DNA of 64,000 bases from assembly GCF_946482605.1 (NCBI RefSeq), contig NZ_CAMLSE010000035.1:1-64000 (forward strand), written 5' to 3'. Positions 1-8,942 of this stretch are shown piece by piece. Within the stretch, counting starts at the first letter, position 1, and the number at the start of each line of letters is the position of its first letter. The notes beneath the pieces were generated by a model. It worked only from the letters and a program-made list of their open reading frames with translations, searched no databases and was not told the origin of the DNA. The position numbers and the translations under genes were made by a program. The stretch is from an uncultured Dyadobacter sp. (GTDB taxonomy: Bacteria; Bacteroidota; Bacteroidia; Cytophagales; Spirosomataceae).

Positions 1-47
1 GACCACCGAGATCTACACTCTTTCCCTACACGACGCTCTTCCGATCT
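1..47 (+). other. Illumina P5/TruSeq adapter remnant (not genomic)
   Basis: These bases match the TruSeq universal adapter from its 12th base to its 3' end, finishing with ACACGACGCTCTTCCGATCT at 28-47. The match is exact over all 47 bases and starts at base 1, so it is untrimmed library sequence at a contig end. The adapter is a known synthetic oligonucleotide. Genomic sequence probably begins at base 48. Confidence 0.97.
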
Positions 48-211
48 GACGTAATCATTTGAAAACCTATTCAATATGATATGATAATCAATGCTTTACA
101 ATTTTGGCAAGCCTTTTTAAACCAGGTTTGGCATACGAGATGCCGGTCAGCATTTGATTTTCAAGCGGGTTGTCCGTAATTAGGCCGCAAATCTCAAACC
201 CAATATTCTTT

Positions 212-874
212 ATGATCCAGTTAGAAAAAATATCAAAGTATTATCCCGCGGGTTTTGGCAAGACATACGTTTTGCGTCACATTGATCTGAATATCAAGGA
301 AGGTGAATTTATTTCGATCATGGGCCCCTCCGGATCAGGCAAATCCACCCTGTTACATATCCTCGGTTTGCTGGAAGAACCATCGGAAGGCGAATACCTC
401 TTTCTGGATGAACCGGTTCAGAAATTGTCCGAGAAAAAGCGTACCGAATTGCACCGTCACCACATCGGTTTTGTATTCCAGGCTTATCACCTGATCGATG
501 AGCTGACTGTATATGAAAACATCGAAACACCGCTTTTATACAAAGGCACCGGATCGTCTGAACGCAAAAGCCGTGTAGCGGAGTTACTCGACCGCTTCAA
601 TATGGTGGCAAAAAAGGATCTTTTTCCCCACCAGCTTTCCGGTGGACAGCAGCAGCTCGTGGGCGTAGCCCGTGCGATCGTACACAACCCAAAAGTCATT
701 TTTGCCGATGAACCGACGGGAAACCTCCATTCGGAACAGGCGATCGAAATCATGGAATTATTTCAAAAACTCAACCAGGAAGACAAAGTCACAATCGTGC
801 AGGTCACTCATTCGGAAACCAATGCAGGATATGGTAACCGAATCGTACGCTTGAAGGACGGCTGGCTGGCATAA
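212..874 (+). CDS. ABC transporter ATP-binding protein (LolD/MacB type)
   Basis: Cytoplasmic ATPase expected to power a MacB/LolCDE-type permease that moves substrates from the inner membrane or periplasm. The 220-residue protein has a Walker A (GPSGSGKST), a Q-loop (FQAYHL), an LSGGQQQ signature, a Walker B (VIFADEP) followed by TGNL as in the LolD/MacB subfamily, and an H-loop (VTHSE). A longer reading frame opens at 170, but ATG 212 gives the usual MIQLEKISKYY start. A TolC-like gene begins 20 bases after it, so the pair is probably the distal end of an export operon whose permease and adaptor genes lie upstream, off the contig. It is the only ATPase of this family in the window and could also serve the orphan permeases at 38-64 kb; that is speculation. 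Confidence 0.93.
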   Translation: MIQLEKISKYYPAGFGKTYVLRHIDLNIKEGEFISIMGPSGSGKSTLLHILGLLEEPSEGEYLFLDEPVQKLSEKKRTELHRHHIGFVFQAYHLIDELTVYENIETPLLYKGTGSSERKSRVAELLDRFNMVAKKDLFPHQLSGGQQQLVGVARAIVHNPKVIFADEPTGNLHSEQAIEIMELFQKLNQEDKVTIVQVTHSETNAGYGNRIVRLKDGWLA

Positions 875-893
875 CCTAACTCATCTATTAGCC

Positions 894-2204
894 ATGAAAC
901 GTTTAATTTTACTTCTTTGCCTTTTGCCGCTTCTGGGGCAGGGACAGGCCAAACTCAGTCTCGCCGAATGCGTTGATCTGTTGGCAAAAAACAACCTGCT
1001 CTATCAGCAGGGAAGCCTGCAAGCCGAAGCTGCTCAGGCCCAGTTGCGGCAGACCAAATCCCAGATCCTCCCGCAGATCTATATCACAGCCGACCAAAGT
1101 TTGAATCTCGGCCGTAGTATCGACCAGTACACCAATACGTATATTGACCAGCTTTACAGCTATAATTCGCTTCAGACCGGGTTTCAGATGCCGGTTTACC
1201 AGGGAGGAAAGCTGCAAAACCAAACCCGCCAGGGCACCCTGCTTAAAGAGTCGGCCATGGAAAACCGGACGGCGGTGCTGAACGCCCAGACTGTCCTGCT
1301 CATGCAAGGTTACGTGAATGTACTGGCGACGAAAGCATTGCTCGAAGCCGCAGACGAGCAGGTCGCGTCATCACAACAACAAGTGGATAAGGTGCAGAAA
1401 CAGGTGAATGCAGGGACAGCGGGAAATAATCTTTTCGCAGAAATCAAAGCCCAGCTTGCCAACGACAAATTCCTGCAGGTAACGGCACTCAGCAATTACC
1501 GCACGGCACGTCTCGCGTTGTTCCAGCGGATCAATATCACACCCGACGACAATGTAGAGTTCGAGCCGCTGCTACCTAAGGAAAATGTGGTGCCCACCGT
1601 GGCCAATTCGACCGAGTTGTACGAAAATGCCGTAAAGAATTTTCCAGAAATCCGTAGCGCCGAACTGAACCGCCAGAGCTACAAATACCTCGTCAAGTCT
1701 ATTAAGGCATTGAATTATCCGTCTCTGAGCCTGAACACCAATGTGCGGGCATTCTATTCGACAAACAATAACTTCGATTACTTCAAGCAGCTGAATTCAA
1801 CCCGTGGTGGTTATATTAACCTCGGCCTGAACATCCCGATCATGGGCCGCTGGGTAACCCGGCCGCGTGTCGAACTGGCCAAAGTGCAGGAACGTCAGGC
1901 ACAAAATACGCTGGACATCGCCAATCAGCAGTTACGGCAATCCATCGAAGCAGCCGTGCTGAACCTGAACGCCCTGGCCGACAAACACGCAGCCGCGGAA
2001 GGTCAGGTGGAATCGCTGGCGGCAGCGTTCGCTGTGGTTGAAAGCAAGTTCAATGCAGGGGTAGCAAGTATATTCGAATACACGCTTTCCAAAGCCAAAC
2101 TCGCCCAGGCACAAGGCATTGCCATTCAGGCAAGATATGATTACCTCATGCAGCAAAGGCTGTTACAATACTACCGCCAGGGCAATTGGCAGGGGGTGTT
2201 TTAG
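894..2204 (+). CDS. TolC family outer membrane factor
   Basis: Outer-membrane efflux channel protein of 436 residues, within the usual 420-480 of the TolC family. An N-terminal signal peptide (MKRLILLLCLLPLLGQGQA) precedes the mature part. The body is alanine- and glutamine-rich with long amphipathic helices, and the two halves each contain an outer-membrane-efflux repeat (around residues 20-215 and 235-430), the second ending in the typical SIFEYTLSKAKLAQAQ stretch. It lies directly behind the ABC ATPase, which indicates a tripartite pump (permease, periplasmic adaptor, TolC) whose other parts are off the window. The substrate cannot be told from sequence. A large imperfect inverted repeat follows the stop codon. 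Confidence 0.93.
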   Translation: MKRLILLLCLLPLLGQGQAKLSLAECVDLLAKNNLLYQQGSLQAEAAQAQLRQTKSQILPQIYITADQSLNLGRSIDQYTNTYIDQLYSYNSLQTGFQMPVYQGGKLQNQTRQGTLLKESAMENRTAVLNAQTVLLMQGYVNVLATKALLEAADEQVASSQQQVDKVQKQVNAGTAGNNLFAEIKAQLANDKFLQVTALSNYRTARLALFQRINITPDDNVEFEPLLPKENVVPTVANSTELYENAVKNFPEIRSAELNRQSYKYLVKSIKALNYPSLSLNTNVRAFYSTNNNFDYFKQLNSTRGGYINLGLNIPIMGRWVTRPRVELAKVQERQAQNTLDIANQQLRQSIEAAVLNLNALADKHAAAEGQVESLAAAFAVVESKFNAGVASIFEYTLSKAKLAQAQGIAIQARYDYLMQQRLLQYYRQGNWQGVF

Positions 2205-2207
2205 GGG

Positions 2208-2286
2208 GCTTTAAGCTATAGGCCATAAGCTGTAAGCTGGCGGGAATGGAAAGAAACAAGATTGCTTATAGCCTAGAGCTTAAAGC
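2208..2286. repeat. Imperfect 23-bp inverted repeat (REP-like hairpin)
   Basis: Bases 2208-2230 (beginning GCTTTAAGCTATAGG) pair with 2264-2286 (ending AGCTTAAAGC), with 21 of 23 positions complementary. Shorter copies of AGCT(T/G)TAAGC-like words lie inside. It follows the TolC stop directly and looks like a REP-type intergenic element or mRNA-stabilising hairpin; which one is not known. Confidence 0.6.
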
Positions 2287-2340
2287 TTATAGCATAAATC
2301 ATTAAAGATTGTTAGGTTAAATTTGGTATCGGTAATACTT

Positions 2341-2375
2341 AGAAGCAGCCAGGCGCATTGGCTGCTTCTTTTTTG
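2341..2375 (+). terminator. Rho-independent terminator after the ABC/TolC operon
   Basis: A perfect 10-bp stem (AGAAGCAGCC at 2341-2350 with GGCTGCTTCT at 2360-2369) closes a 9-base loop and is followed by a T tract. It separates the export operon from the outer-membrane protein genes. Confidence 0.85.
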
Positions 2376-2447
2376 TTAAATAAATATAAATAATTAGGCG
2401 GTTACATAATCGTATGTAAATTGCTTCTACAAATTAATTTATATACC

Positions 2448-3110
2448 ATGAAAAAACACTTTCTATTGTTACTGCCGGGAATGCTTTTGCTGGCAGGAAA
2501 AGCGGAAGCGCAATTTGAGAAGGGGACAAAGCACTGGGGCGCCACGATCAGTCTCGGAGGGTCATTGCAAACCCATAAAGCAGGTGATGACTATGGGACT
2601 GCCAAATTCAACGACCATAGTCTGAGTCCCGCCATTCAGTTCGGGAAGTTCACCAGGGACAATACCATGTTGGGCTTACGTTTCAGTCCGTACTTCAATT
2701 TCAATAAAAGAAGTCGGGAAGATACCAACTCCGACTACGAAGCGAATGACAACTACATGAGCTTCACGCTCTCCCCGTTTATCCGGCGGTACAAATCGCT
2801 CAACCCCAAATGGGCCCTATTCCTGCAACCAGGACTGAACTTCTCTTATATCAGGAGCGCAAGTAAGAGCGCTAACGGTGAAAAAGACCATGACGACGGC
2901 TTTGCTGCGGGTGCTTATATCCTGCCCGGCATTGTTTACCGGGTCACGCCCCGCTTTGCGCTGGAAGCGGACGTAAATGTATTATCGTTCAACCTGCTGT
3001 ATTCCAACTTCCCGAGCTCTAACTCTTTCGGGTTCTCTGCTGGCGTCACGTCCAATATCCAGCAGTATTTCAGCATCAGGGCTTCATGGTATCTCACAAA
3101 ATCAAACTGA
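2448..3110 (+). CDS. Outer-membrane beta-barrel protein, hypothetical
   Basis: Secreted 220-residue protein with a clear signal peptide (MKKHFLLLLPGMLLLAGKAEA, cleavage before QFEKG). The mature part alternates polar and aromatic residues in many short strands and ends in ...SIRASWYLTKSN, as in small Bacteroidota 'porin family/outer membrane beta-barrel' proteins. An in-frame upstream start exists at 2421, but ATG 2448 places the signal peptide at the N terminus. A related barrel gene follows after 7 bases, so the two are very likely co-transcribed. The function is unknown. Confidence 0.82.
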   Translation: MKKHFLLLLPGMLLLAGKAEAQFEKGTKHWGATISLGGSLQTHKAGDDYGTAKFNDHSLSPAIQFGKFTRDNTMLGLRFSPYFNFNKRSREDTNSDYEANDNYMSFTLSPFIRRYKSLNPKWALFLQPGLNFSYIRSASKSANGEKDHDDGFAAGAYILPGIVYRVTPRFALEADVNVLSFNLLYSNFPSSNSFGFSAGVTSNIQQYFSIRASWYLTKSN

Positions 3111-3117
3111 ATCGAAA

Positions 3118-3792
3118 ATGAAAAAGACGTTATTTACATGGCTTCTTGTTGCATGTTCGATCACTGCAGCATTTGCACAATATGAAGGCAAACGATTTGT
3201 ATCCGCCACTGCCGGCATCAATTTCTCAAACAATAATCCCGAGCGGGCTGCATCGAGCAATGATTACGGGTATAACTTCAATGCGAGTTTCGGTAAGTTC
3301 AAAACGCAGAACATGGCCCGGGGATGGAACCTGGGAACCTCGCTGGGCGGGGGTAAGTCAGACGTTTATACGAACAGCAACAGGGAAAGGGATAGCGGCA
3401 TAAAACAATTCGGAGCAAGTGCAGGCTATTTCTGGCAGTACTACAAGCACTTTAACGACAAATTCGGGGTGTTTGGCGGTCCTGGTATCGACGTAACCTA
3501 TGTTTATGCCAAAACCTACGACACATCCAATGGCGTTACCGAGCGGCGGGCCCATACGTTCACTTTGCCTTTCGGCGTTTCGGCCGGGGCGTATTACACT
3601 TTGAACGAACGCTGGTGGCTTACCGGCTCGCTCGGGTTCGCGGATCTGTTTTCGGTAGGATATACCACGAGCAAAAGTGAAAACCTGGATACCGGTTTCG
3701 AAAGTGATTACAACGTTTTCAATTACAAATTGTCGCCGACGATCACCCTTCCAAGCGTCTCCCTGGGCCTGCGGTACTTCTTCCGGAACTAG
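3118..3792 (+). CDS. Outer-membrane beta-barrel protein, hypothetical
   Basis: A 224-residue secreted protein with signal peptide MKKTLFTWLLVACSITAAFA followed by QYEGKRFV. The rest shows alternating hydrophobic/polar beta strands with glycine and aromatic turns and ends in SVSLGLRYFFRN; a C-terminal aromatic-rich strand is typical of barrel proteins recognised by BamA. It appears to be a diverged relative of the preceding gene, 7 bases upstream. A long reading frame starting at 2977 overlaps that gene; ATG 3118 is preferred because it begins with the signal peptide. No specific function can be assigned. Confidence 0.82.
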   Translation: MKKTLFTWLLVACSITAAFAQYEGKRFVSATAGINFSNNNPERAASSNDYGYNFNASFGKFKTQNMARGWNLGTSLGGGKSDVYTNSNRERDSGIKQFGASAGYFWQYYKHFNDKFGVFGGPGIDVTYVYAKTYDTSNGVTERRAHTFTLPFGVSAGAYYTLNERWWLTGSLGFADLFSVGYTTSKSENLDTGFESDYNVFNYKLSPTITLPSVSLGLRYFFRN

Positions 3793-3842
3793 GATGGATT
3801 TTCCGGGAAGCAAAATTTAGAATTATACACATTAAAAACCCC

Positions 3843-3880
3843 GTGGATATGGCTTTTATGGCCATATCCACTTTTATTTT
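3843..3880 (+). terminator. Rho-independent terminator
   Basis: An 11-bp perfect stem (GTGGATATGGC at 3843-3853 with GCCATATCCAC at 3861-3871) with a 7-base loop is followed by CTTTTATTTTG. It ends the two-gene outer-membrane protein unit. Confidence 0.85.
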
Positions 3881-3883
3881 GTA

Positions 3884-4579
3884 ATGAAAAAACACCTTCT
3901 GATTGTCTTCATCGCTGCATTCAGCGCCTGCCATAAACCCCAATCATCCAACCTCGCCGGCCCTTGGGAGCCCGATTATGCGGTGAATCGCTCAGAGAAT
4001 GCGATTCTCGAATTTGAGAAAAAGGACGCCGAGCAAATGCCCGCACCGGGCGGAATTGTTTTCACAGGGAGCTCCTCATTTACCAAATGGCAGAATGCCG
4101 CGAAAGACCTCGCGCCGCTTCCGATCATCAATCGCGGCTTTGGCGGTTCGACGTTGCCCGAGGTAATTTACTATGCCGACCGCGCCGTTACCAAGTACAA
4201 GGCCAAAACGATCGTCATCTATTGCGAAAACGACATGTTCGGCAAAAAAGCCAAATCGCCCGAACAGGTAAGGGATGCTTATGTGACGCTGGTCAGGAAG
4301 ATCCGGGAAAAGCAACCTGACGTGCAGCTCTACGGGGTCTCACTCAAACCCTCGCCCTCGCGCTGGGCGAAACGCGACGACGTTATCAAGGCAAACAAGC
4401 TGATCCAGGATTTCATCAGGAAAGACAAGAATCACCATTATATCGATATATGGCCGGTAATGCTCAAAAACGGTCGGCCAGATGGTGCTATCTTCGTGAG
4501 TGACAGCCTCCATATGAACGAGGAAGGTTACAAAAGATGGACTAAAGTATTCCGTCCGATCCTGGAAAAATCAGTGTAA
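3884..4579 (+). CDS. SGNH/GDSL hydrolase family lipoprotein
   Basis: Predicted lipid-anchored esterase or acetylhydrolase. Its 231 residues begin with a lipoprotein signal peptide (MKKHLLIVFIAAFSAC, Cys16 in the lipobox). SGNH blocks are visible: block I as FTGSSSF (GSSS in place of GDSL), block II as NRGFGGSTLPEV, block III as YCENDMF (Asn in the ND pair), and block V as DSLHMNEEGY with the catalytic Asp and His. The family hydrolyses esters of lipids, acetylated sugars or peptidoglycan; the substrate here is not evident. It stands alone between a terminator and a sugar kinase with its own upstream region. Confidence 0.87.
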   Translation: MKKHLLIVFIAAFSACHKPQSSNLAGPWEPDYAVNRSENAILEFEKKDAEQMPAPGGIVFTGSSSFTKWQNAAKDLAPLPIINRGFGGSTLPEVIYYADRAVTKYKAKTIVIYCENDMFGKKAKSPEQVRDAYVTLVRKIREKQPDVQLYGVSLKPSPSRWAKRDDVIKANKLIQDFIRKDKNHHYIDIWPVMLKNGRPDGAIFVSDSLHMNEEGYKRWTKVFRPILEKSV

Positions 4580-4706
4580 AAGTATCCTGCTCCAGGTGGT
4601 TTTTGATAAAGATTTTAAAACAACAGATAAGGGTATAGGTTTTAACGTAAAGTCACTATATTGACCGAAAAAATACATTTCCGGGTAAAAAAGTGATATT
4701 CTCATA

Positions 4707-6050
4707 ATGAAAGTAACAGCGGTTTTTGATATTGGCAGGACCAATAAGAAGTATGTACTTTTTGACGAAAAGTATAATATCGTTCACGAATTTTCAGAAT
4801 CCCTCCCAGAAACAGTTGACGAAGACGGCTTTCCTACTGAAAACTGTGAATTGTTGACCAAATGGGTGCAAGATCACTGGGCAGCGCTGTTGGCCGATCC
4901 CAAATACGATATCAAGGCTGTGAATGTAGCTGGCTACGGTGCCAGTCTCGTGCATCTGGACGCTTCCAACCGCCCGCTTACCCCGCTTTACTCCTACCTG
5001 AAACCTTTCCCGGAAGATCTTTTAAAGCAATTTTACAGTACTTACGGCGACCCGACGCGTATTTCATTGCAGACCGGCTCTCCCGCCATGGGTATGCTCA
5101 ATTCGGGAATGCAGCTGTACTGGCTTAAATACAAAAGGCCGGAGATTTACAACCAGATCGCCACGACATTACACCTGCCCCAATACATCCTGTACCTGCT
5201 CACGGGCCGCAAGGTAAGCGACTATACTTCACTAGGCTGCCACACAGGTTTGTGGAGCTTCGAGATGTGGGATTACCATGAATGGGTAAAACAGGAGGGC
5301 ATTCATAAAAAACTAGCCCCGGTACTGGCCTCGTCGTCGTTCATCTACCGTCATGGCGATAAAGGCATCCAATCCGGTTTCGGTTTGCACGATAGCTCAT
5401 CTGCATTGATTCCTTACCGGATGGCCGTGAAAAAGCCTTTTGTACTGCTCTCGACGGGCACCTGGTGTATCAATTTCAACTCATTCGCTTCCAAGCCGCT
5501 CACTTCCTACCAGCTGGAACGTGATTGCATGAACTACCTTACACCAGAAGGCAGCGGGGTGACGGCATCCCGGCTGTTTATGGGCCGTGAGCATGATTAT
5601 CAGGTAGCACGTATTGTGGAGTATTTCAATATTGCGCCTGATTTCTACAAAAGCGTCGCGTTTGATGAAGAAATACTGAAAGCGGATACGCCCAAGTTCT
5701 ATACCGCATGCATGACCGGAAATGGTCCTTTCCCTGAACCGAATACCCAGGAATGGCAGATCAGCGCTTTCTCTTCGGCGGAAGCGGCTTACCATCATTT
5801 GATCAAAGGATTGAGCGAGTTGCTTTTCGTCTCCCTGAACCTGGTCAACGTCAATGATGTACACGCGATTTATGTGGACGGTGGTTTTGCCCGGAACGAG
5901 ATCTTCACCCGAATCCTGGCGCGCCATTATCCAAACCACAAGGTGTATGCAACGGATCTGCCGTATGCAACTTCACTGGGTGCCGCATTGCACGTTACGC
6001 GCCCGCAAACATTCGAGTTCTCCAACGAAATTTATGAAATAAAACCCTGA
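4707..6050 (+). CDS. FGGY family carbohydrate kinase
   Basis: Cytoplasmic ATP-dependent sugar kinase of 447 residues, the usual length for the family. The N-terminal ATPase-fold motif FDIGRTNKKYVLFD binds phosphate. A central segment with LLSTGTWCINF and the C-terminal YVDGGFARNEIFTRIL are the adenosine-binding and FGGY-C signatures. Compact Bacteroidota members of this type are annotated as rhamnulokinase- or fuculokinase-like, but no rhamnose or fucose pathway gene lies nearby, so the sugar is unknown. A 127-base upstream region suggests its own promoter. Its stop lies 4 bases from that of the convergent recG. Confidence 0.9.
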   Translation: MKVTAVFDIGRTNKKYVLFDEKYNIVHEFSESLPETVDEDGFPTENCELLTKWVQDHWAALLADPKYDIKAVNVAGYGASLVHLDASNRPLTPLYSYLKPFPEDLLKQFYSTYGDPTRISLQTGSPAMGMLNSGMQLYWLKYKRPEIYNQIATTLHLPQYILYLLTGRKVSDYTSLGCHTGLWSFEMWDYHEWVKQEGIHKKLAPVLASSSFIYRHGDKGIQSGFGLHDSSSALIPYRMAVKKPFVLLSTGTWCINFNSFASKPLTSYQLERDCMNYLTPEGSGVTASRLFMGREHDYQVARIVEYFNIAPDFYKSVAFDEEILKADTPKFYTACMTGNGPFPEPNTQEWQISAFSSAEAAYHHLIKGLSELLFVSLNLVNVNDVHAIYVDGGFARNEIFTRILARHYPNHKVYATDLPYATSLGAALHVTRPQTFEFSNEIYEIKP

Positions 6051-6054
6051 ATGG

Positions 6055-8175
6055 TTAACTGATCCGACTCCAGTTGGTTTCCTCCTTACGCAGATTTTCG
6101 AGATGCTGTCGTATGGGTTGATGAACCGGCTGGAGCAGATCAGGATCTGCGGTCAGGATATCCTCTGCGGAATTTCTCGCCGCTTTCAGGATTTCGCCGT
6201 CCTGCGCGAGGTTAGCGACCAGCAAATCAACCAAACCGCTCTGCTGCGTGCCCGAAATGTCTCCCGGGCCTCTCAATTGCAAGTCTACCTCCGCAATTTC
6301 AAAACCGTCGTTGGTACGGCACATGGTTTCGATCCTCAGCTTGGTATCGTTGCTGAGTTTATAGTCGGTCATCAGGATACAGTACGACTGCTCGGCTCCC
6401 CGGCCCACCCTTCCCCTTAGCTGGTGTAGCTGCGACAATCCGAAGCGCTCGGCGTTCTCAATCACCATCACCGACGCATTAGGGACATTTACGCCTACCT
6501 CAATGACCGTCGTCGCGACCATAATCTTGGTTTCGCCCCTGACGAAGCGCCCCATTTCAAAATCCTTGTCCTGCGACCGCATTTTACCATGCACAATGCT
6601 CAGTGGCACACCCGGAAAAGAGCGGGCAACACTTTCATAGCCGTCCATCAGGTCTTTCAAATCCATTTTTTCAGACTCCTCAATCAGCGGATAAACCATA
6701 TATACCTGCCTGCCTTTGGCAATTTCGTCTTTTAAAAAGCCGAACACCGACGCCCTGTGGGCATCGTAGCGATGTACCGTTTTGATCGGTTTCCGTCCTG
6801 CCGGAAGCTCATTGATCGCGGAAATGTCCAGATCGCCGTACAACGTCATAGCCAGTGTCCTCGGGATCGGCGTGGCGGTCATCACGAGCATGTGCGGGTT
6901 AATGCGGGTGTTTTTGGCCCAGAGCTTTGCACGCTGGGCAACCCCGAAACGGTGCTGCTCATCGATGATACATAGTCCCAGGTTTTTGAACTGCACCGGA
7001 TCCTCTATCAAGGCGTGTGTGCCGACGATGATATGCAATGTCCCGTTCAAAAGCTCCCGGTGAATGACGTCCCGCTCCTTCTTTTTGGTCGATCCGGTGA
7101 GCTTGGCAATATTGACACCTAGCAGATCCGCAAACTTTTTGAGCCCCTGGTAATGCTGGTCGGTGAGAATTTCGGTGGGCGCCATGAGGCACGCCTGCGC
7201 ATCGTTATCCAATGCAAAAAGCATGGTGATGAAGGCCACAATCGTTTTGCCCGAACCTACATCACCTTGCAGGAGCCGGTTCATTTGCTTGCCGGTTTTC
7301 AGGTCTTCGTGAATTTCGTGCAAAACACGGATCTGCGCACCGGTAAGCTGGAATGGCAGGTACTGGTCATAAAACTCCTTCACCAATGCCGCCTTATCGA
7401 AAACCATCCCCGGATACTCCGTCTTATGGAGCAGCTTGTTCTTGATAAGCCGGAACTGGTTGTAGAACAGTTCTTCGAATTTCAACCGTCTCTGCGCCTG
7501 ATGCAGCCATTGATGATTGGGCGGCAGGTGGAAGTACCACAATGCATCGGCTTTGGAGACCAGCCGGTATTTCTGAACAAGCGTTTCGGGTAACGTCTCG
7601 CGGATGTGCGCCCGGGAGATTTCGAGCAGGCTGCGGATCATTTTGCTGATCGCCTTGCTGTCGAGGAATTTCTTGCGGAGCTTTTCGGTGAGCGGGTAAA
7701 CAGGCTGCCAGTAGCCGCCGCTCCCATTTTCCTGCGTCAATACTTCTATTTCAGGATGGGTAATGCTCCATTTTCCGCCGAATGGCACCGGCTTTCCGTA
7801 AACGACATATTCCCCGCCGGGTTTCAACCATTTCTCATACCAGGTAATGCTTTGAAACCAAACGAGTTCAAGCGAGCCGGTTCCATCCTGAAACTGCCCC
7901 ACCAGTCTTTTTTTACTGCCCTCTCCAACCAATTTGAATTCCGTCAGTCGCCCTTTGATCTGGGCCCCGGAAAGCTCCTCTGTCAGCTTATCGATCCTGT
8001 AAAAAACAGTGCGGTCCTCATGCCGGAACGGATAATGCTGGATCAGGTCGCCGAATGTGAAAATATTGAGCTCCTGGTTGAGCAATGCGGCTTTTTGAGG
8101 CCCTACACCTTTCAGGAATTCGATCTTGGTGTCGAAAAAACGGGTTCTAACGGATGGGTTTGTTTCAGAAGTCAT
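6055..8175 (-). CDS. recG: ATP-dependent DNA helicase RecG
   Basis: RecG remodels stalled replication forks and branch-migrates recombination intermediates. The 706 residues match the family length. An N-terminal wedge/OB region (about 60-250) is followed by the helicase core: Walker A GDVGSGKT, DEQH box in IIDEQHRFGVAQRAKLW, motif III VMTATPIPRTLAMTLYGD, and the C-terminal LHQLRGRVGRG motif VI. The RecG-specific TRG-like end is present. Upstream on the same strand, TATATTTG (8180-8187) resembles a Bacteroidota -7 box and ends only four bases before the ATG. If it is used, the transcript would have almost no leader, but no well-spaced -33 TTG is visible. Confidence 0.98.
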   Translation of the reverse strand: MTSETNPSVRTRFFDTKIEFLKGVGPQKAALLNQELNIFTFGDLIQHYPFRHEDRTVFYRIDKLTEELSGAQIKGRLTEFKLVGEGSKKRLVGQFQDGTGSLELVWFQSITWYEKWLKPGGEYVVYGKPVPFGGKWSITHPEIEVLTQENGSGGYWQPVYPLTEKLRKKFLDSKAISKMIRSLLEISRAHIRETLPETLVQKYRLVSKADALWYFHLPPNHQWLHQAQRRLKFEELFYNQFRLIKNKLLHKTEYPGMVFDKAALVKEFYDQYLPFQLTGAQIRVLHEIHEDLKTGKQMNRLLQGDVGSGKTIVAFITMLFALDNDAQACLMAPTEILTDQHYQGLKKFADLLGVNIAKLTGSTKKKERDVIHRELLNGTLHIIVGTHALIEDPVQFKNLGLCIIDEQHRFGVAQRAKLWAKNTRINPHMLVMTATPIPRTLAMTLYGDLDISAINELPAGRKPIKTVHRYDAHRASVFGFLKDEIAKGRQVYMVYPLIEESEKMDLKDLMDGYESVARSFPGVPLSIVHGKMRSQDKDFEMGRFVRGETKIMVATTVIEVGVNVPNASVMVIENAERFGLSQLHQLRGRVGRGAEQSYCILMTDYKLSNDTKLRIETMCRTNDGFEIAEVDLQLRGPGDISGTQQSGLVDLLVANLAQDGEILKAARNSAEDILTADPDLLQPVHQPIRQHLENLRKEETNWSRIS

Positions 8176-8364
8176 TATTCAAATATAAACTGAAATCGTC
8201 AAATCCACCGATTTACCCTGTCAAATGTTAATCTCTGTTAACGGAGTAGCTATTCGGCGCCGTTCGGCTACAAGTTGCTTGATTCACAACTTTGGAATGC
8301 CTTATTTCGTTGCTTTTAAAATCTATTCGTAACCACCAATCAATTACTAAATTCTACTCAGTTT

Positions 8365-8865
8365 ATGAAAACCACATTGTTATCGCTTTTCCTTACCCTG
8401 ATCGCATTTACCTGGGCATCCGCACAAAGCCCGCGCGTTACTGCCGACGGCAAAAACATGAGCATCGCTTACGGGCAACCCTCCAAGAAAGGTCGCGTGC
8501 TATTTGGTAAAGAGGGAAGCGGAAGCCTCGAAGCCTATGGGAAAGTATGGCGAATCGGCGCAAATGGATCCACGGAGATCACTTTCAAGAAAGACGCAAC
8601 TTTCGGAGGCAAAGCAGTTAAGGCAGGAACCTACTCTCTTTTTGCAATTCCTAACGAAAAAGAATGGACCCTCATCCTGAACAGCGTTCTTGGCCAGATG
8701 GGCGCGTATCAATATGAAGAGAACAAAGCGAAAAATGTACTCGAAGTGAAAGTTCCAAACAAGAACTATCCTGCATCCGAAGAAAAACTGACTTTCAACG
8801 TGAAAGATACTTCTCTTGATTTTCAATGGGATAAAGCAGGCTTCTCAGTTCCTGTGAAGTTCTGA
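8365..8865 (+). CDS. DUF2911 domain-containing secreted protein
   Basis: A 166-residue exported protein with signal peptide MKTTLLSLFLTLIAFTWASA. The mature part shows the DUF2911 hallmarks: SIAYGQPSKKGRVLFG, YGKVWRIGANGSTEITF, GGKAVKAGTYSLFAIP and EWTLILN. The domain is widespread in Bacteroidota, is predicted to be a beta-sandwich, and has no established activity. The gene is monocistronic and ends before a strong hairpin shared with the convergent regulator gene. Confidence 0.92.
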   Translation: MKTTLLSLFLTLIAFTWASAQSPRVTADGKNMSIAYGQPSKKGRVLFGKEGSGSLEAYGKVWRIGANGSTEITFKKDATFGGKAVKAGTYSLFAIPNEKEWTLILNSVLGQMGAYQYEENKAKNVLEVKVPNKNYPASEEKLTFNVKDTSLDFQWDKAGFSVPVKF

Positions 8866-8880
8866 TTTGATTAGAAATGA

Positions 8881-8920
8881 AAAAGGGAGGCCGCTATCTC
8901 AGCAGTGCCTCCCTTTTCCT
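8881..8920. terminator. Bidirectional hairpin terminator
   Basis: An 11-bp perfect stem (AAAAGGGAGGC at 8881-8891 with GCCTCCCTTTT at 8907-8917) lies between convergent genes. A/T-rich flanks on both sides mean it can stop transcription from either direction. Confidence 0.8.
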
Positions 8921-8942
8921 TTCCCTCCTTCCTTTCCTCCCG

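Noticed and set aside
130..141. GGCATACGAGAT, identical to 12 bases of the Illumina P7 adapter end
   Set aside because: Only 12 bases match and the flanks do not continue as adapter; it may be chance or part of the same contamination. Not strong enough to call.
7606..8193. A 195-codon plus-strand frame opposite recG
   Set aside because: It lies wholly antisense to the conserved N-terminal part of RecG and shows no protein-like features.
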